Of a DNA stretch of 64,000 nucleotides, positions 20,743 through 29,705 are shown in pieces; position 1 is the first letter of the stretch, and the number at the start of each line of letters is the position of its first letter. This DNA comes from Candidatus Equimonas faecalis (GTDB lineage Bacteria; Bacteroidota; Bacteroidia; Bacteroidales; Bacteroidaceae). The notes below the pieces were generated by a model. The model worked only from the letters and a program-made list of their open reading frames with translations, did no database searches and had not been told where the DNA came from. The stretch lies in the NCBI GenBank assembly GCA_018066245.1, contig JAGHRT010000041.1:1-64000 (forward strand). Reading direction: 5' to 3'. The position numbers were made by a program, and so were the translations under genes.

Positions 20743-20960
20743 CAATTTTTCCTCCAACAGAGAAACTTTATCGGCAAAAAAATTATCTTTTTTCCTGCCT
20801 TACGTGCGATTTTTGCAGTATTCGGGGGCGTTTGGGGCATAAAGTTGCAGACGGCGGCGAAGGATAATATTGCAAGGGTCGTGCGTTTCTCGCACGCAGG
20901 CGCGAACGCGCGTTATTTAATATGGAGTGGGCGCAATGTTCCTCCACAGGGCAGGCTACC

Positions 20961-21137
20961 CCACCCTATGCGGCGGGAAACACCGTAGAATACGACAGGG
21001 AAAACTACTCTATATGACAGGAAGAACCACTCTATATGGCAGGGGAAACTATCCTATATGACAGGAAAAACTATCCTATATGACAGGAAAAACCACCCTA
21101 TAGAGTAGGCGATCCTCTCGTATAGGATGGTTTTTCC
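20961..21137. repeat. Type B periodic repeat block (22 bp, at least six units)
   Basis: At least six tandem units with cores ACTCTATATGACAGG, ACTCTATATGGCAGG, ATCCTATATGACAGG (twice) and ACCCTATAGAGTAGG, joined by GAAAAAC-type linkers, at 22-bp spacing. They fill part of the 546-bp gap between the M60 peptidase stop and the surface protein promoter. Confidence 0.85.
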
Positions 21138-21193
21138 TTGTGTATGGGAAGCATTACTGCCCTTTAGGGCACGGATGCTCCGCGGAGGGGGGC

Positions 21194-23791
21194 TCAGTTG
21201 GCCTGATAGCACTTCACGCGGGTGCCGTCGTAGCCTACGGCCATGATGTAGCTGGAGCCTGCGGGGAAGAGGCAGACGGTCTTGGCGGACTTCTTCTGTC
21301 CGTCGCCCAATCCGTACATGGAGATGGCCGTCATCTCGCCCTTGCTGTCGTAGGTCTCGAAGCCCACCACGCCAGGCCACTTGCTGTGCGTAACGGTTAC
21401 CTTCGTGCCGCTGCGGGAGCAGCCCGTGTTCACCTTCACGCTGGTGTCGAGCTTCACCTCGTCCTTGAAGTTCTTGAGATTGTAGGCATTGATGTAGTTG
21501 AGGGCTTCGGGAGCCTCGGCATAGCCCTTTCCGGCCACATAATCCTTGAGCTGCTTAATCTGAGCCTCGGTGATGGTGAGCCAACCCGGGGTATAGTCCT
21601 CAATGTAGGCGTTGATGGGGCGCAACATGCCGGCTTTCTCGAAGAAAGGCAGGAAGTTGATGCGCGTGGAATCGCAGAAGTTGCGCATGAAGTTGAGCTG
21701 CTGCTGACCGCAGGAGAGGCTGGTGGAAGTGCCGCTCTGATTGCGGTAGCCCTGAATGACCTTGCCGTAGGCATTGGGGGACTTCTCGCAATCCTGCGTC
21801 CAGAGGTTGATCTGATAGAGGGGGACAACCTTCACGAAGTGGTCGTAGTTGCGGCTTTCATTAGGGCCGTCCTTGGCATGGCCGTGGTAGTCGGGGCCGT
21901 CCTGGAGCTGCCAGCACACACCCTTGCGCACGCCTTCCTCAAGGTAGGTCTCGAAACGTCCGCCGCGCGTGCCGCTATAGGCATCCACGCCCGTGATTTC
22001 ATCTTCCAGGCGGTGGTAGCCCGTGCCCACCTTGTGCTCTACCCAGGAGGCGTAGATGTTGTTGGTGGTCTCACCGCAGCCGCTCCACTTGAAGCCGTTG
22101 TTGATTTGGTTGTTGTGGCCAAGTTCGTGGGCAATGCCCCAGAAACCGAAGTTGTCGGGGTTGCACCACTCTCCCAGTGAGCCGAATGCGGCGTAGGCTC
22201 CCTCGGTGGAAGCGAACATACCGCTGCTGGCGGGTCGGGCAAACTGGCGGTTCTTGGGTTCTTCGGTGAAGCCGGGCAGACCTTGTACAAGGCCCATTAC
22301 CTCGCGCTCACGATAGATTACATCATTGTATATCGTGGCCAACTCAACGCCTTTTTTGGGGCAGTTCTTACGGAGGGTTTCCGTAGGCATGGCCACCTGC
22401 AGACGGGGGGAGCGCACGTCAATCACGTCGCTCACGGCGTTGGCCAGAAGCTGCTGCCAGTCCTCGTTGGTGTCGCCGCGCTGGAGGTCGAAGTAGCCGT
22501 TCTCCGTAGCCATGGCGAAGTGGACGCGAATGTTGGGCAGCGTCTTGTAATCATCGCTGTAGTAAGAGATATAGCCGTTGCCGCGCGACGTGGTAGTGAT
22601 GACGTTCACGCCATTCTTCAGGGGATAGGACGAAGAGGTCTGGAAATCGTCGCCCTCGCCGAAGCAGTAGATTTTCAGGGAGGCGCCTGCGGAGGTCATG
22701 CCTTCGACAAAGAGTGCCAAAGTCTGCCCCTTCTCAAAATAGATGCCCGTGGGGTTTTCATAGGCGCAGTAGGGGTTTGAATTCTTCAGGCGCTGCTGGA
22801 GCGTGCCGATGGTCTCGTAGGGTTCGAAGGTGCCCACGCGATACTTGGTGCTGTAGTCGCCGGCCAGCATGTAGTGAACCAGCTGCTTAATGTAGGGATG
22901 CTCGATGGCAGCGGCCTGCTGGGCGGTTACCTCGGGGCGCAGCTGCGTGCAGAGGCCGTCGGCGAAATACTTGGCGATGAGCTCCTGCAAAGTGTTGTCG
23001 CGCTTGAAGAAACCCATCTCGGCGCAGGACGCAAAATCGTTCTGACCGGATTTCACGGTGATGCGCACGGCCGTAACGCCGTCGGTACCGTTTTCACCGA
23101 AGGCGATTTGCGTGCTGGAGGAGGTGCCTCCGAGGGAATAGTTGCCGAGGTCGATGAACTTGGTGCCGGATTCCGTGGTGGTGTAGCTGACGGTGATGTC
23201 CCTGAAGTTGCCGTTGTTGTTGCCATCCTGCCGGGGAGTGTAGTTCATGTAGTCGATGTGGCTGGCGGCGGCGAAGTTGTAGGTCAGGGTTACGGGGAAG
23301 TTGGTGGTGCTTCCGCCCCAGGGCGTATGCCAGTAGGTATTGGTCTTCTCATCGTAGGTGTTGGTGATGGGATAGCCGTCTTGCGACTGGCTGGCCTTGG
23401 CCGACTTGATTTTAATCCGCTGGTCGCCTTGCAGCGAGGCGGCGGCGTTGTTGGGGGCCTGCCTTACGACGATGGTGCGGGAGCACTGGCCGTCGGCGGT
23501 GCTGACGGTGAGGTTGGCATAGCGGGCGGAGGGCAGATACTGGTAGGACCCGCTGACGCTGAAGCCCCATTTGTTGGGCGTGGCGGTAACCCAGTCGGCA
23601 TCGGCGGTGGCCGTGTAGGTGGTGTTGGTGAACACGCCGAGCTGGCTGGGCTGATTGTCGCTGCCCACGGTAAGGGTGTCGTGGGTGAGCAGGAGGGTGG
23701 AGCCCTTCAGGGGGTCGGCAGGCATTGCAATTTGAGCCCTCAGCATGACGGGAAGGCTCAGAAGTATGAGTATTAGGCTTTTTGCTTTCAT
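21194..23791 (-). CDS. M60-family metallopeptidase with BACON and discoidin-like domains
   Basis: 865 residues with a signal peptide (LILLLSLPVMLRAQ). An N-terminal BACON-like beta domain (about residues 35-130) is followed by a discoidin-like carbohydrate-binding region (DEKTNTYWHTPWGG) and then the M60 catalytic region. The zinc motif HELGH in GIAHELGHNNQ is near residue 553, with a downstream Glu in NIYASWVEHK completing the HExxH...E set. M60 (enhancin-like) enzymes of gut bacteria cut mucin-type O-glycoproteins. It starts 9 bp after the LRR gene and is cotranscribed with it. No C-terminal sorting tail is seen. The substrate is inferred from family knowledge. Confidence 0.88.
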   Translation of the reverse strand: MKAKSLILILLSLPVMLRAQIAMPADPLKGSTLLLTHDTLTVGSDNQPSQLGVFTNTTYTATADADWVTATPNKWGFSVSGSYQYLPSARYANLTVSTADGQCSRTIVVRQAPNNAAASLQGDQRIKIKSAKASQSQDGYPITNTYDEKTNTYWHTPWGGSTTNFPVTLTYNFAAASHIDYMNYTPRQDGNNNGNFRDITVSYTTTESGTKFIDLGNYSLGGTSSSTQIAFGENGTDGVTAVRITVKSGQNDFASCAEMGFFKRDNTLQELIAKYFADGLCTQLRPEVTAQQAAAIEHPYIKQLVHYMLAGDYSTKYRVGTFEPYETIGTLQQRLKNSNPYCAYENPTGIYFEKGQTLALFVEGMTSAGASLKIYCFGEGDDFQTSSSYPLKNGVNVITTTSRGNGYISYYSDDYKTLPNIRVHFAMATENGYFDLQRGDTNEDWQQLLANAVSDVIDVRSPRLQVAMPTETLRKNCPKKGVELATIYNDVIYREREVMGLVQGLPGFTEEPKNRQFARPASSGMFASTEGAYAAFGSLGEWCNPDNFGFWGIAHELGHNNQINNGFKWSGCGETTNNIYASWVEHKVGTGYHRLEDEITGVDAYSGTRGGRFETYLEEGVRKGVCWQLQDGPDYHGHAKDGPNESRNYDHFVKVVPLYQINLWTQDCEKSPNAYGKVIQGYRNQSGTSTSLSCGQQQLNFMRNFCDSTRINFLPFFEKAGMLRPINAYIEDYTPGWLTITEAQIKQLKDYVAGKGYAEAPEALNYINAYNLKNFKDEVKLDTSVKVNTGCSRSGTKVTVTHSKWPGVVGFETYDSKGEMTAISMYGLGDGQKKSAKTVCLFPAGSSYIMAVGYDGTRVKCYQAN

Positions 23792-23800
23792 GGCTGGGGC

Positions 23801-24913
23801 TTATCTGATGATTTTCTTACCGTTTTGAATGTACAGTCCGTGGTTCAGGCTACGGCCCGAGAGGCCTGACTGCAAGAGGGTGCGCCCAGAGAGGTCGTAG
23901 GCGGGGGCAGCAGTGGACTGTCCTGCCGGAGCGGCGAGGTCGGGGGCGGCTATGCCGGTGAGGTCGGCAAGGAGCGCGAAGGGCTGGGTGGTGAGCACGA
24001 CGTCGGGGTAGAGTCGGCTGGTGCCGGTTATAACCACGGACTTGTGCTCGGTGAGGAAGGTGTAGTTATAGCCCGACTTGGTGAAGTCGGTGCCGCTGAC
24101 GAGTTCCCCGCCCTGGGTATCGGCAAACGTAAGCTCCTCGCTGACGGCCACATTCCAGGCATTGTAGCGGAAGATGTCGCCGGAGTCGTACTTCTGGTTC
24201 AACTCTTTGCCATAGAAGGCGAAGAAGGGGCGCTGGGGAGCGAGCACGTTGCGCAGGGTGTACTTGTTGGTGGTCGTGTTATAGACCGTGGGGAAAGAAT
24301 TGTACCACAAGGCATTGTTGTGGGCGTAGAAGTCGGTCAGGGCCTTCTTGGCGGTGGCGCTGCCGTTGAGCTTGATGAGCGCATAGTCGTTGTTGTCGGC
24401 AGCCACGGTAACGAGGGCGGGGAGTTCCGACAGGTCGAGGGTTCCGCTGAGCTTGTTGGCATCCACCCAGAGGTGGCTGAGCTGGTTGCTGCCCAGGGTG
24501 AGTTTCTCCAACTCGTTTCCGCTGACCACGAGGTTGCGGAGCTGCTTCTGCCGCGAGAGGTCGAGGGCGGCGAGACGGTTGTCGGGGAGCCACAGCACCT
24601 GCAAATCGGTGCAGCTGCTCAGGGCCACGGCAGTGATGCCGCTGCTTGGGGCCACAATCTCGGTGATTTTGCCCGCAGCCACCTTGACGGTGATTTTGTC
24701 GGCGGGGGCGGTGGTGGTGTAAACGGAGCCTGCGGGGAGCTTGGCGGTGGTGCCGTCGCTCCAACTGAGGTCGGCCTCGACGTCGGCGTTGAGCCAGAGC
24801 GTGAAGGCGGAGCCCTGCGTGGTGGTCAGCGTGAACGACGTGGCCGCAGAGCTACGCTGGGCCGCACCTATGAGTACGGCAGCCAGCGCGACAAGTAGTC
24901 GGATTGTTTTCAT
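23801..24913 (-). CDS. Secreted leucine-rich-repeat protein with sorting tail
   Basis: 370 residues, signal peptide (LLVALAAVLIGAAQRSSA). Residues ~90-190 hold about five leucine-rich repeats of the LQVLWLPDNRLAALDLS type. The C-terminus YDLSGRTLLQSG followed by LYIQNGKKIIR is the secretion tail of this group. It is first in a two-gene unit with the M60 peptidase 9 bp downstream, so it may act as a surface partner or binder for the same substrate. No enzymatic motif is seen. Confidence 0.82.
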   Translation of the reverse strand: MKTIRLLVALAAVLIGAAQRSSAATSFTLTTTQGSAFTLWLNADVEADLSWSDGTTAKLPAGSVYTTTAPADKITVKVAAGKITEIVAPSSGITAVALSSCTDLQVLWLPDNRLAALDLSRQKQLRNLVVSGNELEKLTLGSNQLSHLWVDANKLSGTLDLSELPALVTVAADNNDYALIKLNGSATAKKALTDFYAHNNALWYNSFPTVYNTTTNKYTLRNVLAPQRPFFAFYGKELNQKYDSGDIFRYNAWNVAVSEELTFADTQGGELVSGTDFTKSGYNYTFLTEHKSVVITGTSRLYPDVVLTTQPFALLADLTGIAAPDLAAPAGQSTAAPAYDLSGRTLLQSGLSGRSLNHGLYIQNGKKIIR

Positions 24914-24953
24914 TGTTAAAAGAGGTTGTTAGTGTGTTTGGGTTTAGTCGTTT

Positions 24954-25023
24954 CTATCGGCGGACTAGGAAAAACTGTCGGCGGACTTGTGCAAACTGTC
25001 CCGCCGACAGTTTTCCGTAGTCC
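24954..25023. repeat. Type A periodic repeat block
   Basis: Three A cores: two direct (TATCGGCGGACTA, CTGTCGGCGGACTT) and one inverted (CCCGCCGACAG), at about 21-bp spacing. They lie between the POT transporter stop and the LRR gene start, so they would be in the leader or intercistronic RNA. Confidence 0.85.
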
Positions 25024-25051
25024 TTGGGTTATTGCCGGAGGTGGCGGGAAG

Positions 25052-26572
25052 CTACTTGCTGACCTTCTCCAACTTTTTCAAGATGCTGAAGATGAACAGG
25101 GCCGAAAGCAGGCAGATGCCGGCCAGCGTAGCCCAGATGTAGGTCAGGCTTACGTTGGCGTCCCACAGGTAGCCGGGAATGGCCACAAGCTTATTGCCAA
25201 TGGCGGTTGCGGCAAACCAAAGGCCCATCATCAGGCCGGCATATTTGGGAGGAGCCACCTTGCTGACGAAGCTAATGCCGATAGGGCTCAGCAGGAGTTC
25301 GGCAAAGGTCAGTACCAGATAGGTGTTCACAAGCCAGTTGGGGCTGACGCGTGCGGCATCGGCACCGGCGGCCACCTGAGCCTCGGGAGCGAGCAGGGAG
25401 GCGGAGCCGGCTATCATCAGGCAGTAGGCTGCGGCGGCCACAAGCATACCGAGGCCAATCTTGCAGGGACTTGAGGGCTCCTTGCCCTTCTTTCCGAGCC
25501 AGCCGAACAGGGCTACGCTGACGGGAGTGAGCATCACGACGAAGCAGGGGTTGAACTGCTGGAAGATGGGGGCTTCCACACCCACTTCAACGGCATTGGC
25601 GTACTGCCAGCCCACGTAGGCCACGGCGGCGGCTATGACTGCTGCGCTGATGCCCTTCCCCTTGGAGGTCTTGCTCTGGAACAGGCCGAACAGGCCATAG
25701 ACGGCGAAGATGGCGGCCACGAGCACCGTTACGTCAAACATAAGGGACTGCGCACCGGCGGCGCTGGTCTCAGTATAGTCGCGGGCGAAGAATGTCAGGG
25801 TCAAGCCGTTCTGATGGAAAGCCATCCAGAAGAAAATCACTACTGCGAATACCAGGCAGAGGCACACTATGCGCTCCTTGGTCTGGGCGGGGGTGAGCTC
25901 CTCCACAGCCTGCTGGTCGGTGGCGGCAGCGGCCTTTTTGGAATCCATCACGTGGCGGAACGTGCCTTGGAAAGCATAGTAGATGGCAATGCTGACTATA
26001 AGGGAGAGGCAAGCCACGGCGAAGGCGAAGTGATAGCTCTCGGCCTTCGACACGCCCAAGGCGGTCTGCGCCCAATTCATTATGGCTATCGCAGCCGTGG
26101 GGGCGAACATCGCGCCCACATTGATAGCCATGTAAAAAAGGGAAAAGCCGGAGTCGCGCTTGTCGGCGTACTTGGGGTCATCGTAAAGGCGGCCCACCAT
26201 CACTTGCAGGTTACCCTTGAAAAGTCCAGTGCCGAGGCTGACGAGGATAAGGGCGGCACCCATGGCTACAATGGCGAGCCAGTCGCCCCCGAGGGGGACT
26301 GACAGCAACAGGTAGCCGAGGAACATGATGACAATGCCCGTAGTTACCATCCGTCCGAAGCCGAAGCGGTCGGCAGCTATACCGCCGATGACAGGAAGGA
26401 AATAGACGAGCATCAGGAAGTCGGAGTAGATTTCAGAGCTCACGCCCGGCGTGAAGCCGAAGTTCTCTCCGAGGAACAGAGCGAAGACGGCGAGCATGGT
26501 GTAGTAGCCGAAACGTTCGCCGGTGTTGGCGAGGGCGAGTGCCCACAGCCCTTTTGGTTGTCCTTCAAACAT
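25052..26572 (-). CDS. POT-family proton-dependent oligopeptide transporter
   Basis: 506 residues, a polytopic inner-membrane protein of the major facilitator superfamily. The family motif ExxERFGYY appears at residues ~18-25 (NTGERFGYYTM), followed by alternating hydrophobic segments. It imports di- and tripeptides with protons. Its place just upstream of the LRR/M60 protease pair fits uptake of peptides released outside the cell, though a repeat block separates them and cotranscription is uncertain. Confidence 0.92.
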   Translation of the reverse strand: MFEGQPKGLWALALANTGERFGYYTMLAVFALFLGENFGFTPGVSSEIYSDFLMLVYFLPVIGGIAADRFGFGRMVTTGIVIMFLGYLLLSVPLGGDWLAIVAMGAALILVSLGTGLFKGNLQVMVGRLYDDPKYADKRDSGFSLFYMAINVGAMFAPTAAIAIMNWAQTALGVSKAESYHFAFAVACLSLIVSIAIYYAFQGTFRHVMDSKKAAAATDQQAVEELTPAQTKERIVCLCLVFAVVIFFWMAFHQNGLTLTFFARDYTETSAAGAQSLMFDVTVLVAAIFAVYGLFGLFQSKTSKGKGISAAVIAAAVAYVGWQYANAVEVGVEAPIFQQFNPCFVVMLTPVSVALFGWLGKKGKEPSSPCKIGLGMLVAAAAYCLMIAGSASLLAPEAQVAAGADAARVSPNWLVNTYLVLTFAELLLSPIGISFVSKVAPPKYAGLMMGLWFAATAIGNKLVAIPGYLWDANVSLTYIWATLAGICLLSALFIFSILKKLEKVSK

Positions 26573-26644
26573 AGTTGGATTGTTTTTTGTTAAGGGTTAA
26601 TAATAGTTTGTTTATGGATTACAGTTGATTATCGTGGGTTGGGA

Positions 26645-29600
26645 TTATTGCGGCGGCAGGACATCGCGCAGGAAGCGGGCGGTATGGCTGACAGGCGTAG
26701 GAGTAGGCGAAACTGTCGGCGGACTAGTTTCTCCTATCGGCGGACTAGTTTCTCCTGTCGGCGGACCAGTTTCTCCTGCAAGCGGAGTAGTTTCGCGGAG
26801 CGTGGCGACAATTTGCTCCGGCGTGCCGGTGGCCACCACCTGGCCGCCTGCGGCGCCTCCTTCCGGCCCCATGTCGATGACGAAGTCGGCCATCTTTATC
26901 ACGTCCAGGTTGTGCTCGATGACCAGCACTGTGTTGCCTTTTTCCACCAGCCGGTCGAGTACGCCCATCAGTACGCGGATGTCCTCGAAGTGCAGGCCGG
27001 TGGTGGGTTCGTCAAGGATATAGAGCGTGCGTCCCGTGTCGCGCTTGCTGAGTTCGGTGGCAAGCTTCACGCGCTGGCTTTCTCCGCCGCTGAGCGTAGT
27101 GCTGGCCTGCCCCAGTTTGATGTAGCCGAGGCCGACGTCCTGGAGCACTTTTATTTTCTGGAGGATGTGCGGCACGGCCTCGAAGAACTCGCACGCCTGG
27201 TTGATGGTCATGTCGAGCACGTCGCTGATGCTTTTTCCCTTGAAGCGGACTTCCAGCGTTTCGTGGTTGTAGCGGTGGCCGTGGCAGGCTTCGCAGGGCA
27301 CGTAAACGTCGGGCAGGAAGTTCATCTCAATGGTTTTGTAGCCGTTGCCGCGGCAGGCTTCGCAGCGTCCGCCCCTCACGTTGAAGGAGAAGCGGCCCGG
27401 CTTGTAGCCTCGGGCGCGGGCTTCGGGCAGTCCTACGAAGAGGGTGCGTATGTCGGCAAACACGCCGGTGTAGGTGGCGGGATTGCTGCGCGGACTTCGC
27501 CCGATGGGGCTCTGGTCCACGGCGACGACTTTGTCGATGTGCCCGATGCCTTCGATTCGTTCAAAGGGAAGGGGCTCCCGCAGGCTGCGGAAGAAATGTT
27601 GCGAGAGGATGGGCTGGAGCGTGTCGTTGATGAGTGTGCTCTTGCCGCTTCCGCTCACGCCTGTAACGCAGATAAGGGTGCCCAGGGGCAGGCTGATGCT
27701 GACGTTCTTGAGGTTGTTGCCGCGTGCGCCGTAGAGTGAGAGGAAGTGTCCGTTGCCTGCGCGGCGCTTGGGGGGGAGGGCTATTTCGCGGTGGCCGTTG
27801 AGGTAGTCGGCGGTGAGCGTGCCGCTCTCCAGCATCTGGGCGGGCGTGCCCTGGAACACCACTTCGCCGCCCTTGCGGCCTGCTCGTGGCCCGATGTCCA
27901 CCACATAGTCGGCCGAGAGCATCATGTCGCGGTCGTGTTCCACTACGATGACGGTGTTTCCCCCGTCGCGGAGGCGCTTCAGCGACTGGATAAGGCGCAC
28001 GTTGTCGCGTTGGTGCAGTCCTATGCTTGGTTCGTCGAGGATGTAAAGCACGTTGACGAGTTGTGAACCTATTTGCGTGGCCAGCCTGATGCGTTGGCTT
28101 TCGCCTCCGCTTAGGGTGGTCATGCCGCGCGACAGGGAGAGGTAGCCCAGACCCACGTCGAGGAGGAAGCGCAGGCGGGTGCCTATTTCCTTGAGTATCT
28201 CGGCGGCCACGGCGGCCTGCTTGCCCCGGCACTGGCCCGGGGCCTGCTGCACCCACTGGTAGAGTTCGGTGAGGCCCATGCTGGCCAGTTGGTGGATGTT
28301 GTGGCCTGCGAAGCGGTAGCTCAGGGCTTCGCGGTTGAGGCGTGCGCCGTGGCAGCAGGGGCATTGCTGCACGGTGTTGAACTGTTCGGCCCATTTGCGG
28401 GCGGCGGCGGTCTGTTCCACGTCGGCCAGCTGCTGTATGTACGCGCTCAGGCCCTGATAGCCTATGTAGGGGTCGGCTGAGCCGTTCACAAGCTCGTCGA
28501 GGGCTTCCTGGGGGAGTTGGCTGACGGGGGTGTCGAGTGTGCTGTCGTACTGGGCGAGTACGGCTTCGAGGGCGTGGAATATGCCCGTGTCGCGGTAGGA
28601 GCCGAGGGGCTCCAGTGCGCCTTCGCGGAGGCTGCGCTCCGGTCGCGGACACACCTTGTCAAAGTCGATGACGGTGATGTAGCCCAGGCCCTTGCACTTG
28701 GGGCACGCGCCCTGCACGGAGTTGAAGGAGAAGTTGTGGGGGGCGGGCTCGCGGTAGGAGATGCCGCTCAGGGGGTCCATCAGGCTCTTTGAGAAGTAGC
28801 GCACGGCGGCCTTCGGGCGGGGAGCGGCGGGGGGCTCGGAACTGTCGGCGGAGTAGGAAAAACTGTCGGCGGACTTGTCCGCACTGCCGTATAGGGTAGT
28901 TTTTCCTGTCGGCGGGGTAGTTTCCGCGCCCGTATGGGGCGGCGGCGCCTGTCCCGCTTTGGCGTCGGCCCGGAGCACCATCATGAGGCCCTCGCCCACC
29001 TCCAGGCATTTTCCTATGCTGCGGCGTATGCGCTCGCCGTCCTTCTCGCTCACGGCGAGGCGGTCCACCACCACCTCTATGTCATGATTCTTGTAACGGT
29101 CCACGCGCATCCCCGGAATTATCTCGCGGATGTCGCCATCGACCCTTACGTGGAGGTAGCCCTTGCGGCGGGTGGTCTCGAAGAGTTCGCGGTAGTGGCC
29201 TTTGCGGGAGCGGACCAGCGGCGCGAGGAGGTAGATGCGCTCGCCCTTGTAGTCGGAGAGTATCATTTCGGCCACCTGCTCTTCGGTGAACTTCACCATG
29301 CGCTCGCCGGTCTCGTAGCTGTAGGCATCGGCGGCGCGGGCGAAGAGCAGGCGGAGGAAGTCGTAGATTTCCGTAACGGTGCCCACGGTGGAACGGGGGT
29401 TACGGTTGGTGGTTTTCTGTTCGATGGAGATGACCGGACTCAAGCCCGTGATTTTATCCACGTCGGGCCGCTCCAGATGGTCGAGGAAGTTGCGGGCATA
29501 GGCGGAGAACGTCTCGATATAGCGCCTTTGCCCCTCGGCATAGATGGTGTCGAAGGCCAAAGAACTCTTACCGGAGCCGCTCAGGCCGGTGATGACGTTC

Positions 29601-29686
29601 AGGGCATAGCGCGGCAAGCTGACGTCCACGTCCTTCAAGTTGTGGACGCGGGCGCCATAGACTTCTATTGTGGGCTTTTTCTGCAC
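26645..29686 (-). CDS. uvrA: Excinuclease ABC subunit A with two repeat-derived insertions
   Basis: 1013 residues, about 70 longer than a usual UvrA. It recognises DNA lesions for nucleotide excision repair and loads UvrB. Two ATPase modules are present, with Walker A GLSGSGKSS (34-42) and GVSGSGKST (~675), signature segments LSGGESQR in both, and zinc-binding pairs CPKC and CEAC. The first zinc pair is degenerate (MDPLSG), as I recall for other Bacteroidota. Residues ~246-290 and ~960-999 are low-complexity segments translated from A/B repeats; the second (heptads GETGPPT, GETSPPI, GETSPPT) interrupts the conserved end just before SHTARFLRDVL. Both keep frame and lie in probable surface loops, so the protein is probably functional. 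Confidence 0.95.
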   Translation of the reverse strand: MQKKPTIEVYGARVHNLKDVDVSLPRYALNVITGLSGSGKSSLAFDTIYAEGQRRYIETFSAYARNFLDHLERPDVDKITGLSPVISIEQKTTNRNPRSTVGTVTEIYDFLRLLFARAADAYSYETGERMVKFTEEQVAEMILSDYKGERIYLLAPLVRSRKGHYRELFETTRRKGYLHVRVDGDIREIIPGMRVDRYKNHDIEVVVDRLAVSEKDGERIRRSIGKCLEVGEGLMMVLRADAKAGQAPPPHTGAETTPPTGKTTLYGSADKSADSFSYSADSSEPPAAPRPKAAVRYFSKSLMDPLSGISYREPAPHNFSFNSVQGACPKCKGLGYITVIDFDKVCPRPERSLREGALEPLGSYRDTGIFHALEAVLAQYDSTLDTPVSQLPQEALDELVNGSADPYIGYQGLSAYIQQLADVEQTAAARKWAEQFNTVQQCPCCHGARLNREALSYRFAGHNIHQLASMGLTELYQWVQQAPGQCRGKQAAVAAEILKEIGTRLRFLLDVGLGYLSLSRGMTTLSGGESQRIRLATQIGSQLVNVLYILDEPSIGLHQRDNVRLIQSLKRLRDGGNTVIVVEHDRDMMLSADYVVDIGPRAGRKGGEVVFQGTPAQMLESGTLTADYLNGHREIALPPKRRAGNGHFLSLYGARGNNLKNVSISLPLGTLICVTGVSGSGKSTLINDTLQPILSQHFFRSLREPLPFERIEGIGHIDKVVAVDQSPIGRSPRSNPATYTGVFADIRTLFVGLPEARARGYKPGRFSFNVRGGRCEACRGNGYKTIEMNFLPDVYVPCEACHGHRYNHETLEVRFKGKSISDVLDMTINQACEFFEAVPHILQKIKVLQDVGLGYIKLGQASTTLSGGESQRVKLATELSKRDTGRTLYILDEPTTGLHFEDIRVLMGVLDRLVEKGNTVLVIEHNLDVIKMADFVIDMGPEGGAAGGQVVATGTPEQIVATLRETTPLAGETGPPTGETSPPIGETSPPTVSPTPTPVSHTARFLRDVLPPQ
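26709..26794 (-). repeat. Type A repeat block inside uvrA (3' end)
   Basis: Three clear A units and one degenerate one at exactly 21-bp spacing, core GTCGGCGGACTAGTTTCTCC on the plus strand. Read on the coding strand they give GETSPPT-like heptads. Multiples of 21 bp preserve frame. Confidence 0.92.
28838..28940 (-). repeat. Mixed A/B repeat block inside uvrA (middle)
   Basis: Three A cores (two CTGTCGGCGGASTW and one CTGTCGGCGGGGTA) and one B-like core (GCCGTATAGGGTAG). The coding strand reads GKTTLYGSADKSADSFSYSA, a low-complexity linker between the UvrB-binding region and the zinc module. Confidence 0.9.
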
Positions 29687-29705
29687 GCTGGTGTCGGGGG
29701 ATTTG

